Both the position numbers and the translations under genes were made by a program. Source: Deltaproteobacteria bacterium (lineage in GTDB: Bacteria > Desulfobacterota > Desulfarculia > JACQYL01). Taken from it: 47,742 bases of DNA. Each line of letters starts with the position of its first letter. The first letter of the stretch is position 1. The DNA is taken from contig JACQYL010000002.1 in assembly GCA_016208165.1 (NCBI GenBank), positions 1 through 47,742 on the forward strand, read 5' to 3'. Under the pieces are notes generated by a model. It saw only the letters and a list, made by a program, of their open reading frames with translations, made no database searches and was not told the origin of the DNA. This document shows, piece by piece, positions 8,826-16,062 of this stretch.

Positions 8826-9824
8826 ATGAGTTCGCCCCTATCCGATGATTTCGTACATGCGTCCACGGAATCCGTGCCTCTATCCCGGCTGGATCTCTCG
8901 GAACGTTCTCACTGCCTGTCGTTTGGACGGGATTTGGAACCCTTGCTTCGCTCCATTCAGGCCATCGGCCTCGTTCAACCCCCGGTTGTCTGCCGCGGCA
9001 AGGATGATTTGCTTACGGTTCTGAGCGGATTCCGCCGCATCGAGGCGTTGGTCGATCTGGGAGTGGAAATCCTTCCCTGTCGAGTGTTGGACCGGTCCCT
9101 CGATCCGATGGACCGGCTCTCACTGGCGTTCTGGGAAAACCTCTCGCACCGAGGCTTCAACATCGTGGAAAAAGCCAGGGCCGTGGATGCCTTCAGTTTG
9201 CTTCAAGGATCGGAAAAAACCATGGAGAATGTGATGCCGGCCTTGGGGCTCCACCCGCATCTCAGGGAGCTGGAACGCATGAAGAAGACCGCCGGTCTGC
9301 CTGAGCCGGTTCTTCTGGCTTTAGTGGACGGGCGGATTTTTCCGGATCCGGCCATCTACCTGACCGAGTTCCCGGAATCAGATCGAATGCCCGTGTTCGA
9401 GTGTCTCACGTACCTCAACCTGAATCTGAACCAGCAGAAGGAATTCCTCGAGATGCTGCGCGACTTGTGCCTCCGGGACGGAGTGTCGGCCCGCCGGGTC
9501 CTCGAGGACGAAGACGTCCGGCGGTTGCTGGATCACCCTGCATGGAGCAGGCCGCAAAAAGCCGATCGAATGAAGCGGTGGCTCAAGGATCAGCTCAACC
9601 CTCGCCTGAAAGCCGCGGAAACCGCCTTTGACGAGCAGCTTCGGGAGTTGCGTCTGCCCGGCAGAGTACGCATTGCCCACGCGCCTTTTTTCGAAGCCGA
9701 AGGGCTGCGCGTGACCATGGACGCCGCCAACGGCGCGGAGTTGCTCGAGACGGTTAGGGAATTGAACCGGGTGTTCGAAAGCGGCGGTGTGGAAAAGCTG
9801 TACGACATCGTGGACGGGCTTTGA
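8826..9824 (+). CDS. ParB/sulfiredoxin-fold (ParB N-terminal domain) protein
   Basis: 332 residues. Residues about 15-110 match the ParB N-terminal nuclease-like fold: SVPLSRLDLSERSH, LLRSIQAIGLVQPPVV, a VLSGFRRIEALVDLG box (the GxRRxxA-like CTP/phosphate-binding motif) and IPCRVLD-type strand. After this come a helical region and a C-terminal domain without an obvious ParB HTH or dimerisation domain. It is not the chromosomal ParB: there is no parA beside it and no parS was noticed. It precedes an SPL-like radical SAM gene on the same strand by 156 bp. A DNA-binding or nucleotide-dependent regulatory role is likely, but inferred. Confidence 0.78.
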   Translation: MSSPLSDDFVHASTESVPLSRLDLSERSHCLSFGRDLEPLLRSIQAIGLVQPPVVCRGKDDLLTVLSGFRRIEALVDLGVEILPCRVLDRSLDPMDRLSLAFWENLSHRGFNIVEKARAVDAFSLLQGSEKTMENVMPALGLHPHLRELERMKKTAGLPEPVLLALVDGRIFPDPAIYLTEFPESDRMPVFECLTYLNLNLNQQKEFLEMLRDLCLRDGVSARRVLEDEDVRRLLDHPAWSRPQKADRMKRWLKDQLNPRLKAAETAFDEQLRELRLPGRVRIAHAPFFEAEGLRVTMDAANGAELLETVRELNRVFESGGVEKLYDIVDGL

Positions 9825-9980
9825 TCGTCGAGAGGAAGGACGTTTGATATCCGTGCGAGGCGGATTTCCCTGTGTTCCTTTTCAAGACGTTTTGACCCGG
9901 CGCCGACCGGCCGGGCGCTGCGGAGCCCTTTCCCCATCAGAAATGCTCTCTGGTCCGGATGCTTCCGGACAGCGAATCGA

Positions 9981-11111
9981 TTGAGCGTGCGAACCGTGTT
10001 CAAACCCACGAAAAGATATGTTGAACCGAGCGTTGAATCTTCTCCACTCGCCTCGAGAGTCGGGGCGAAACCACTGGTCCAACCACCGGCGCTGGACGAT
10101 CTTGAAGCCAAACGGACCCTGGTGCTGGCGGAAAACAAAGGACCCTTCCTCCGGCCGTGTCCGGGAACTCAGAACTACATCTGCTGCGGGTATCAAATTC
10201 TTCATGTGGGCACCGGGTGCCCGCTCAATTGCTCATACTGCATACTCCAATCCTATCTGAACGACCATCGCCTGCGCGTTTTCGCGAATCAGGACCGGTT
10301 GATTGAAGAGCTGAAACAGGAAGCTCGATCCCACCCGGACCGCCTCTTTCGATTGGGGACCGGGGAATTCACGGACAGTCTCTATATCGAGCACCTGGTT
10401 CGATTCGTGGACCGCATCGTCCCGGTGATCCAGGGCGAACCCAATCTGATGATCGAATTCAAGACAAAAACGGATAACATCGGTACTCTGCTGGAACTGG
10501 ATGATCCGGACCGCATTGTGGTCTCGTTTTCCATGAACAGCCGTCGTATCGTCCGCTCCGAAGAGCACGGAGCCGCAAGCCTCGAACAGCGCCTTCGAGC
10601 GGCGGAGCGATGCCGGGCCCGCGGCTTCAAGCTGGGGTTCCATTTTGATCCCATTATTCATTATCCCGGCTGGGAGGCGGAATACGGGGAAACCATCCGG
10701 ATGATATTCGACCATGTGGATCCGGCCGGGGTGATCTGGATCAGTCTCGGGTGTCTTCGATATATGCCGGACTTGAAAGTTGTCGCCCGAAAGCGGCACC
10801 CCCAATCCGCCATATTTTCAGAAGAATTTATCCGGGGCTTGGACGGAAAGACACGGTATTTCAGACCCATCCGGCAAGAGATCTACGCCGGCATGGCGGC
10901 GCGACTCCGCCGGGCGGATCCGGACTTGTGCGTCTATCTTTGCATGGAGAGCGATCTGGTGTGGCGTTCGGCCCTGAACCATTCACCTGAAACCGGTGAA
11001 GGGTTGGCCCGGATCTTGGATCGGCGGGCTTTTTCGTTTTTCCCGTCTCTGCGGGTTCAGGATTCGAAAAAGGCGGAGGCGGATAGGACAACGGGACGCC
11101 AACCGCTTTAA
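9981..11111 (+). CDS. Spore photoproduct lyase-like radical SAM protein
   Basis: Radical SAM enzyme with the CxxxCxxC cluster motif in TGCPLNCSYCILQSYLN (around residues 79-95), a region RLGTGEFTDSL resembling the SAM-binding part of SPL enzymes, and a DPIIHYPGW motif. Overall order and length (376 residues) match the spore photoproduct lyase family, which reverses the UV thymine dimer of spores. In a Gram-negative organism with no sporulation genes in view, the same repair chemistry is not proven; many such homologues are uncharacterised. Start is TTG 9981, or GTG 9987. The preceding ParB-like gene may be in the same transcription unit. Confidence 0.82.
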   Translation: MSVRTVFKPTKRYVEPSVESSPLASRVGAKPLVQPPALDDLEAKRTLVLAENKGPFLRPCPGTQNYICCGYQILHVGTGCPLNCSYCILQSYLNDHRLRVFANQDRLIEELKQEARSHPDRLFRLGTGEFTDSLYIEHLVRFVDRIVPVIQGEPNLMIEFKTKTDNIGTLLELDDPDRIVVSFSMNSRRIVRSEEHGAASLEQRLRAAERCRARGFKLGFHFDPIIHYPGWEAEYGETIRMIFDHVDPAGVIWISLGCLRYMPDLKVVARKRHPQSAIFSEEFIRGLDGKTRYFRPIRQEIYAGMAARLRRADPDLCVYLCMESDLVWRSALNHSPETGEGLARILDRRAFSFFPSLRVQDSKKAEADRTTGRQPL

Positions 11112-11150
11112 TCTACGGCTGATCCATGGTCTTTTTTTTGAAAGGACATC

Positions 11151-11708
11151 ATGGTCTGCAAGCATTGCCAATGGTGTATCGAAAACCGAAAACCCTGCAA
11201 ATACAAAGACGACGCCAATTGGATCATCCGGAAAATGATCGAGGCCGATGGGCTGATCTGGGGCACCCCGGTGTGGACCCATACCATTCCTCCGTGGATG
11301 ATCAATCTCATGTCCAGGGCCCGCTACATGGTGTTTCTCAGCGGCGAGCTTCGCGACAAGGTGTTGGGAACCTATGTGGTGTCCTGGTTCGGAGTGGGCG
11401 AGGAAATGGCGTTGATGACGCTCGAAGCCTTGGGGCACAATTACCTCATGTTGCCCGTTTTTCGCGGCTGGGCGCGCGTGAGCACCGCGGCTTTCGGTCA
11501 AAGGCCGGACTATCTCGAAAACGGCGCACTGGAGGATACCGCAGGCATGCTCCGGATTCGAACCATGGCAAAACGAGTCGTTGAGATCACCCGAAAAATG
11601 AAATTTGCCACACAGGCCGGAGTCGGGATCCCGAAAGAAGAGATTCGCAGCATCACCTGCGGCCGCTTTCCCTTCTGGGGTAAAGCTCAAGACATCGAAT
11701 CATCCTGA
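11151..11708 (+). CDS. Flavodoxin-like NAD(P)H-dependent FMN reductase family protein, N-terminally short
   Basis: 185 residues. The visible part matches the middle and end of the FMN-reductase/flavodoxin family: CxxCxWCIENRKPCKYKDD, MIEADGLIWGTPVWTHTIPPWMINLMSR. Typical relatives begin with about 45 further residues holding the first beta strand and the phosphate-binding GSPR loop for FMN. These are absent, and the space upstream is occupied by the end of the radical SAM gene. ATG 11151 has AAAGGA upstream, so the short form may be translated. Either an ancestral 5' deletion occurred, or it is a specialised Cys-rich variant (four Cys in the first 16 residues). FMN binding is doubtful. Confidence 0.7.
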   Translation: MVCKHCQWCIENRKPCKYKDDANWIIRKMIEADGLIWGTPVWTHTIPPWMINLMSRARYMVFLSGELRDKVLGTYVVSWFGVGEEMALMTLEALGHNYLMLPVFRGWARVSTAAFGQRPDYLENGALEDTAGMLRIRTMAKRVVEITRKMKFATQAGVGIPKEEIRSITCGRFPFWGKAQDIESS

Positions 11709-11726
11709 GCCACGATGCACCGCTCG

Positions 11727-11750
11727 TTGGGAAGCCTCCGGGCTTCCCAA
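11727..11750 (+). terminator. Stem-loop after the flavodoxin-like gene
   Basis: A perfect 10-bp inverted repeat, TTGGGAAGCC and GGCTTCCCAA, with a TCCG loop, starts 18 bp past the stop codon. The run of T after it is poor (GGATTT), so termination strength is uncertain, but position and stability fit an end of transcript. Confidence 0.55.
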
Positions 11751-12758
11751 GGATTTCAACAACCGCGCATGATGAACGGCCGGCGAAAGGGCATGAAAGA
11801 ATAGATGCGCGGATGGAGATCGAACCGGAAGCTCATCGGATTCCGGAGCGCTGGAGAAACCCTTCATCATAGAATGGCTTGTCCGTCCTTACGGCCGCTC
11901 CTCCCATCACGACGACCGTGTCGAGCCGGCGACACGATGACAGGACGAAAAGCGATCGCCAAAGGGAGGACGCGCCAAATCCGAGGGCTCATCGTTCACC
12001 GTTTCGTCCGATATTTCGCACTTATTGGACTTGCCGATTTGGGCCAGATCATAGCAGTATTCGTTACTTTGAGGGCAGGAGGGGCGGATACTATATGTTG
12101 TAGGCGGCGATACGGACACCGACTCTTCGCTGCGGTTCATCCTGTGATGTTGGCCTAATAAGAGTCAAAACGAGACTTGATCCTTTTTTCCCCGGGAACG
12201 CCGAGCCCCAGCTCGGCCCAACTTCGTGCCCGGAGCGAGGATCGACCCCGAACGGCCACGAGGACTAAGTCATCTTAAGTTCGGAATTTCTTGCAATAAT
12301 AAAGAAATAATGGGGACGTCCATACCTTTATACCATCTTTCTCCAATCAAACTGGATCATTATTCTATTTGTTCACCCCATTCCGACAAGAGACTTGCCG
12401 ACGGTAGAAAGATCTTGGGCCTCCCGGCTCTCTCGGAGAGGGTCCCCCCAAACTCTCGTTTAGCCCGATAGTATAAGAGCGCCCGAACCTTGAGGGTTTG
12501 CGGCGATGTACCGAACTCCGTTACTTCCTTAGCTGTCCGTTGAAGAGTAGAAACGCGCAAAATCAACCCCGTCCCCTTTTTCCCACGTGAAAAGGGTTCC
12601 AAACAGGTTTGGAGAATGCATCAGCGGTGTCTTGAGCGGCTTTGCACCCTTTTCGTGCTTTCGAAACATGGGAAGGACTTCAAAACAGCGAAAAATCCGT
12701 GCGGAACCTCTTTTTCAAGGAGGTTGCCGTATAATCTGGGGTAACATCTTTTTTACAC
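11751..12758. other. Gene-poor stretch with repeat remnants
   Basis: About 1 kb with no reading frame that I can support on either strand. It contains a REP-type hairpin at 12194-12217 and a sequence at 12312-12330 beginning GGGGACGTCCATACC, similar to one end of the inverted repeat near 15.16 kb. The rest looks like decayed accessory DNA. An 80-codon minus-strand frame at 12360-12602 has no ribosome binding site or family match. Confidence 0.5.
12194..12217. repeat. REP-type hairpin, copy 1
   Basis: A GGGAAC head is followed by a stem GCCGAGC, loop CCCA, and GCTCGGC. The same 24-bp core occurs in opposite orientation at 13785-13808 and 32346-32369, where each lies next to a RAYT (REP-associated tyrosine transposase) gene remnant. 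This copy stands alone without a transposase. Confidence 0.8.
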
Positions 12759-12788
12759 TTGCCAGGAATCGGCGATCGCCCCTATAAT
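12759..12788 (+). promoter_or_regulatory. Sigma-70-type promoter for the 116-residue protein gene
   Basis: TTGCCA (12759-12764), an 18-bp spacer and a perfect TATAAT (12783-12788). Transcription would start near 12795, giving a leader of about 145 nt that contains a strong hairpin before the gene at 12939. Confidence 0.5.
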
Positions 12789-12850
12789 AAGACAAATCCA
12801 TAAACGAGCATTCCAGCATGGATACCCCCCTCAAAATGGGCCTAACAACG

Positions 12851-12877
12851 CCCTGACGGTGTTTTTTTCCGTCAGGG
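12851..12877 (+). promoter_or_regulatory. Leader hairpin with oligo-T loop
   Basis: CCCTGACGG and its perfect complement CCGTCAGGG flank a nine-base loop with seven T. It lies between the predicted promoter at 12759-12788 and the ribosome binding site at about 12924-12933. The T run is in the loop, not after the stem, so it is not a standard terminator. A leader regulatory or stability element is possible; alternatively it is a palindromic repeat. Confidence 0.4.
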
Positions 12878-12938
12878 ACTGTTGCGTTGCCGGTCATCTA
12901 CCAAAACAAACCCGAAAAAATCCGGAAGGAGGACAATC

Positions 12939-13289
12939 ATGGCGGACAGAGTACTGTTCCTTGGATGGAACCGTCCCGTCGCCGGCAGGGAAAAACAAGC
13001 TGCGCAACTGTTTCAGAAGGCGATGGAGACCTATGGCAAGCTGCAGGCAAACGGACGTATCGAGAATTTCGAACCGGTTATTCTCGCTCACCACGGGGGC
13101 GATATGAACGGTTTCATTTTGATCAGGGGGGAAGCGGACAAGCTCGCTCAGCTTCGGGAAGACGACGAATTTGTGAACATGATAATAGAATGTGGTTATT
13201 GTCTGGAGGGTTTTGGACTGGTCAATGGATACACCGGTAACGGCGTAGCGGAAGTAATGTCACGTTGGATGGCGCTCATCAACAAGTAG
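12939..13289 (+). CDS. Conserved-looking hypothetical protein, 116 residues
   Basis: Small soluble protein with an excellent ribosome binding site (GGAAGGAGGA) 5-6 bp before ATG. It opens with RVLFLGWNRPVAGREKQAAQLF, broken here by no signal peptide, and shows strand-helix alternation (PVILAHHGGDMNGFILIRG, KLAQLREDDEFVNMI) consistent with a ferredoxin-like dimeric alpha/beta barrel such as NIPSNAP/YciI-type folds. No catalytic motif is certain; HHGGD and ECGYC are the most distinctive stretches. It has its own promoter and leader hairpin and is flanked by repeat debris, with no functional neighbour. Function unknown. Confidence 0.75.
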   Translation: MADRVLFLGWNRPVAGREKQAAQLFQKAMETYGKLQANGRIENFEPVILAHHGGDMNGFILIRGEADKLAQLREDDEFVNMIIECGYCLEGFGLVNGYTGNGVAEVMSRWMALINK

Positions 13290-13465
13290 CTCACACCCAA
13301 GAAGCCGCCCGGAAAAGGCACAGATCCGCCCTCGAACGAATTCTCCTGCTTGACGTTCTTTCCTGCTAATAATCTGTCGGCATGCGCCCTCGATAGATTC
13401 TTAGTCGTCTTCGTTTTCGCTGCCCCGGGTGGCTCGACGAAAAGCAAAAAAACGCCTTTGAACGA

Positions 13466-13732
13466 TCACTGGAATACGAAATCGTCGTGATCGCCCCTAC
13501 ATACGTCGGTAATAACGATAATCCCATGCATATGATTGGGCATGATCATCCATTCATCCAATTCCACATAACCGTGACGCGTCGCCAACCATTCCCACGA
13601 CTCGGCAACCATTTCGCCGAACTGCTTCAACGTCCTTTTTCCCTTCACGGCGTTGCCGAATAGACATTCCCGGTTCCAGGCGCAAATAGTCACGAAATAC
13701 ACCCCGGCCTGCGAATAATCGTACCCGTGCAA
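13466..13732 (-). pseudogene. RAYT (REP-associated Y1 transposase) fragment
   Basis: An 88-codon remnant with the N-terminal GYDYSQAGVYFVTICAWN signature, the family's NRECLFG, and the HUH metal-binding motif in MIMPNHMHGIIVI. After this it loses similarity and stops, so the C-terminal half, with the catalytic Tyr helix and RNYYEHIIRN-type tail, is missing. Compared with the related copy at 31.8-32.4 kb, the upstream part (ending WKSTRHNRG) is in another frame, because GGACCGCGG here is one base shorter than GGACCGGCGG there. It is therefore both frameshifted and 3'-truncated. A REP hairpin lies immediately upstream. Confidence 0.8.
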
Positions 13733-13784
13733 TCGGATGGACCGCGGTTATGCCGCGTCGATTTCCATTGCGAGGGAGGTTCTT

Positions 13785-13808
13785 GCCGAGCTGGGGCTCG
13801 GCGTTCCC
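13785..13808. repeat. REP-type hairpin, copy 2
   Basis: GCCGAGC-TGGG-GCTCGGC stem-loop followed by GTTCCC, the exact reverse complement of copy 1. It lies within a block of about 130 bp (13712-13845) that is closely similar to 32270-32405 and precedes the RAYT fragment on the minus strand. Confidence 0.85.
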
Positions 13809-14090
13809 AGGGGAGCGGTAGGAGCAGAAGCGTGATCATATGTAGCGGCGGTCGGGCCACGGCATAGCACAGCGAAGCCTCGTCGCAAACCGCCCCTCCG
13901 GACCGGCCCTTATTCATGTTGTTCTTCCCTGACCAAAAGGGCCACGTCTCCCCCTGTCTTTCGCCAAGGCATCTTCTTCATCATTGTCGGAGTCGGATGC
14001 CAGTAGCCCCGTGTTCTTTTGTCTTGCTCCCGATCCAAAGAAATACGCGAGTTGCGCTGCAGCGGAAGGTTGCGCATTTCTGTATTACAA

Positions 14091-14119
14091 ATTATATGCA
14101 GTTTGCGTGCCAATTGCAA
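14091..14119 (-). promoter_or_regulatory. Overlapping sigma-70 and near-consensus sigma-54 promoter elements
   Basis: On the minus strand TTGCAA, a 17-bp spacer and a perfect TATAAT are present. Nested inside (14097-14112) is TGGCACGCAAACTGCA, which matches the sigma-54 consensus TGGCACG-N4-TTGCA at all but one defined position. It points away from higA towards 13.9 kb, where no convincing gene begins. Either it drives an unrecognised short transcript, or it is a relic. Confidence 0.45.
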
Positions 14120-14132
14120 TAACAGACTTATG

Positions 14133-14477
14133 TTATGTCCCGGAATTTGGTTCTAGTTGAGACGTTGGCTCTTTTGCTCTGTTTACGGGGATAATTCGCT
14201 GTTCAATGTCATTCCCAATCTTGCGTTTGATCAACCTCAAGTCGAACTCAGATTGCAGATTCAACCAAAACTGGGCCTCAACTCCAAAATACCGCTCCAG
14301 CCTTAGCGCCGTATCAGCGGTTATGCTCCGTTTGCCGTTGACAATCTCACTGATTCTATTCAGTGGTACGGCAAGATCCCGCGACAACCGGTTTATGCTG
14401 ATGCCCAAGGGTTCCATGACATCTTCTCGTAGGATTTCACCCGGCGTAATGGGATCCAGCAAATCTTTGCTGCTCAC
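14133..14477 (-). CDS. higA: HigA-family addiction-module antitoxin, orphan
   Basis: 114-residue Xre-type HTH antitoxin. The N-terminus PITPGEILREDVMEPLGIS and the helix-turn-helix INRLSRDLAVPLNRISEIVNGKRSI are characteristic of the HigA/VapI subfamily, followed by TADTALRLERYFGVEAQFWLNLQSEFDL. Start is GTG 14477 with GAGGTG upstream. In normal higBA loci the RelE-fold toxin precedes higA, but no HigB-like frame lies on either side. It may be a solitary survivor of a decayed module, consistent with the surrounding repeats, and could still repress its own or other promoters. Confidence 0.88.
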   Translation of the reverse strand: MSSKDLLDPITPGEILREDVMEPLGISINRLSRDLAVPLNRISEIVNGKRSITADTALRLERYFGVEAQFWLNLQSEFDLRLIKRKIGNDIEQRIIPVNRAKEPTSQLEPNSGT

Positions 14478-14640
14478 TATTGCACCTCAATGATAATTGA
14501 TCGAGGAAATGTGCGCTTCCCAAGGGCCGGCCCGTACGCTCGCGCCGTTGTAACAGGTTCCTTTCTTCCTCGTCCACGCCCGCGGCAAGAAATCGATTCC
14601 AATTTCTACAGTTTCCGACCGGAAACCGCAATCAGCACAT

Positions 14641-15063
14641 TCAGGCATTCTGGGCTTCAAGCACGGCAAGGCCGTCTTGGTTATACGTTTTGTACTTATA
14701 GATGATCACGTTGCGGCTGCCGTCCTTGATGGGACGTTTTTCAATGAATTCCACTTCCACGTGTATGGTATCGCCGACGTACACCGGCGCAAGGTAGCGC
14801 AGCTTATCCGCCCCCATAAAGGCAATGACGTCGTCCAGAAATCCGGCCTGCTCGAGCAGTCCGATGCTGCACGACATGGTCATTACGCCGGGGACCATGC
14901 GTCCCGACCACCCTTTGGCTTGGGCGGCCTCGTCCGTGAGGAAAATCGGGAGGGTATTGGCTGTAATTTGACAGAATTGGCTTTGCTCCGCTTCGATGAT
15001 GGTCTTGTAATCGGTGACGAATTTTTCGCCGGGTTTACCTTGAGAGATGGTCTTGGGCTGCAT
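14641..15063 (-). CDS. MaoC-like / FAS1-type hot-dog dehydratase
   Basis: 140-residue single hot-dog-fold protein: Gly-rich GEKFVTDYKTIIEAEQSQFCQITAN, a PIFLTDEAAQAKGWSGRMVPGVMTMSCSIGLLEQAG segment (broken here only for reference to the DEAAAxxxG...PGxMT-type motif of MaoC proteins), and LAPVYVGDTIHVEVEFIEKRP near the C-terminus. Family members hydrate enoyl-CoA or act as thioesterases. The classical MaoC Asp/His pair is not clear (the usual D-x5-H is replaced), so activity is uncertain. AAGGAG precedes ATG 15063. No fatty-acid gene adjoins it. Confidence 0.75.
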   Translation of the reverse strand: MQPKTISQGKPGEKFVTDYKTIIEAEQSQFCQITANTLPIFLTDEAAQAKGWSGRMVPGVMTMSCSIGLLEQAGFLDDVIAFMGADKLRYLAPVYVGDTIHVEVEFIEKRPIKDGSRNVIIYKYKTYNQDGLAVLEAQNA

Positions 15064-15155
15064 GAGTACTCCTTTGTTTGTATGGAATAAATATTCTCCC
15101 ACGATATACGTTCGCGCGGAATTAGGCAAGCCGTCCAAACCCAACGGCTTCGATC

Positions 15156-15270
15156 GGGGGACACCATACCTATTTCCGCCGTGCTTTTGCAATCAGGGGA
15201 CATCATACAAGATAAAGCCTTGCGTTGTGTTCTACGCTGAAGCCTGTTCGCAAATAGGTAAGATGTCCCT
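15156..15270. repeat. Imperfect inverted repeat element, about 115 bp
   Basis: Left end GGGGGACACCATACCTATTT (15156-15175) is matched by right end AAATAGGTAAGATGTCCCT (15252-15270) in inverted orientation. A second internal GGGGACATCATAC begins at 15196. This end type, GGGGACACCATAC, is familiar next to Y1-transposase genes; a related piece lies at 12312-12330. No coding sequence is inside. Probably a non-autonomous mobile-element relic. Confidence 0.6.
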
Positions 15271-15413
15271 GGAATCGGAGGCATACCTCCTTAGAACGGT
15301 ATGGATCCGCTCTCCAAAAAGCGTTCTTTCGCGCTTTCAAACCGAAATCGGATTCAAACAACAGCTGCCCTCACCCCCGCCCCGATCGGCCCGGCGAAAA
15401 AGTCTGGTTGCTA

Positions 15414-15536
15414 CAGGCTGCTGAAAAACGATGACATGCAAGGCGCGCAAATCCCGAGGAATGAGTCGTACATAGAGTACGTCGCAGTGACGAGGGATGA
15501 AGCTCAACGCAGCAGATCGCGTTTTTCAAGAGCCTG
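15414..15536. mobile_element. MITE-like element with CAGGCT ends
   Basis: A 123-bp element bounded by CAGGCTGCTGAAAAACG (15414-15430) and its near-perfect inverted copy (15520-15536; 15 of 17 positions). Inside are GAGGAATGAGTCGTACATAG and a GTCGCAGTGACGAG block typical of a short non-coding repeat that I recognise from Desulfobacterota genomes. It has no gene of its own. It lies directly upstream of, and partly within, the longest possible reading frame of the MauE-like gene. Confidence 0.7.
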
Positions 15537-15577
15537 GTACGGAACCTGCGATTCCTCCGGTCGTAGTAAGGCGAACC

Positions 15578-16060
15578 GTGCATTCGGTCTGGCTGTACCG
15601 GTCGATCAAATGGATCCTGGCCGGGCTGTTCCTCGCGGCGGGAATCCTCAAGCTGCAAGACCTCAAAGCGCTCACGCTCACCATCGGCGCGTTCGGTCTT
15701 GTACCCAGTCCGGCGATCGAGCCCCTTGCGGTCCTGTTGCCGGTTGTGGAGATCGTGGCCGCGGCGGGCCTGATCCTCGAGGTGCGCGGTTGTCTCGGTA
15801 CCATCACCGGACTCATCCTGGGCTTCATCGGTGTTCTGTCCTACGGAATCGCTCTCGGTCTTGACATCGACTGCGGCTGCTTCGGTCCCGGTGACCCTGA
15901 AGGAGAGGCGTTCCACGGCCTCCGTTCGGCCCTGGTGCGGGACTGCTTTATGCTGGCGGGCGTGACGTTTCTCTATGGGTGGCGGTTCCTCCATCCGGTC
16001 CGGTTTTTCAGACCCTGGAGCCGGGTGCAACGAAACGGAATCAAACGGAAGGGGAGGTAA
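15578..16060 (+). CDS. MauE/DoxX-like membrane protein
   Basis: About 160-residue inner-membrane protein with four hydrophobic segments and the MauE signature DIDCGCFGPGDPE between the third and fourth. MauE-type proteins are linked to thiol redox or maturation of periplasmic proteins. The reading frame extends upstream to ATG 15497, but those codons lie inside a MITE-like repeat; GTG 15578 has TAAGG seven bases before it and begins VHSVWLYRSIKW, close to the first membrane helix, so it is preferred. Two bases separate it from the rhodanese gene, which suggests that both act on a shared periplasmic sulfur or thiol process. Confidence 0.8.
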   Translation: MHSVWLYRSIKWILAGLFLAAGILKLQDLKALTLTIGAFGLVPSPAIEPLAVLLPVVEIVAAAGLILEVRGCLGTITGLILGFIGVLSYGIALGLDIDCGCFGPGDPEGEAFHGLRSALVRDCFMLAGVTFLYGWRFLHPVRFFRPWSRVQRNGIKRKGR

Positions 16061-16062
16061 AG

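Noticed and set aside
12360-12602. 80-codon minus-strand frame in the repeat-rich gap
   Set aside because: No ribosome binding site, no recognised family, and surrounded by repeat debris.
14437-14669. Possible HigB toxin remnant upstream of higA (a frame ending SSINYH)
   Set aside because: Only the last few residues resemble a toxin end; the rest has no RelE-fold pattern, so the match is probably chance.
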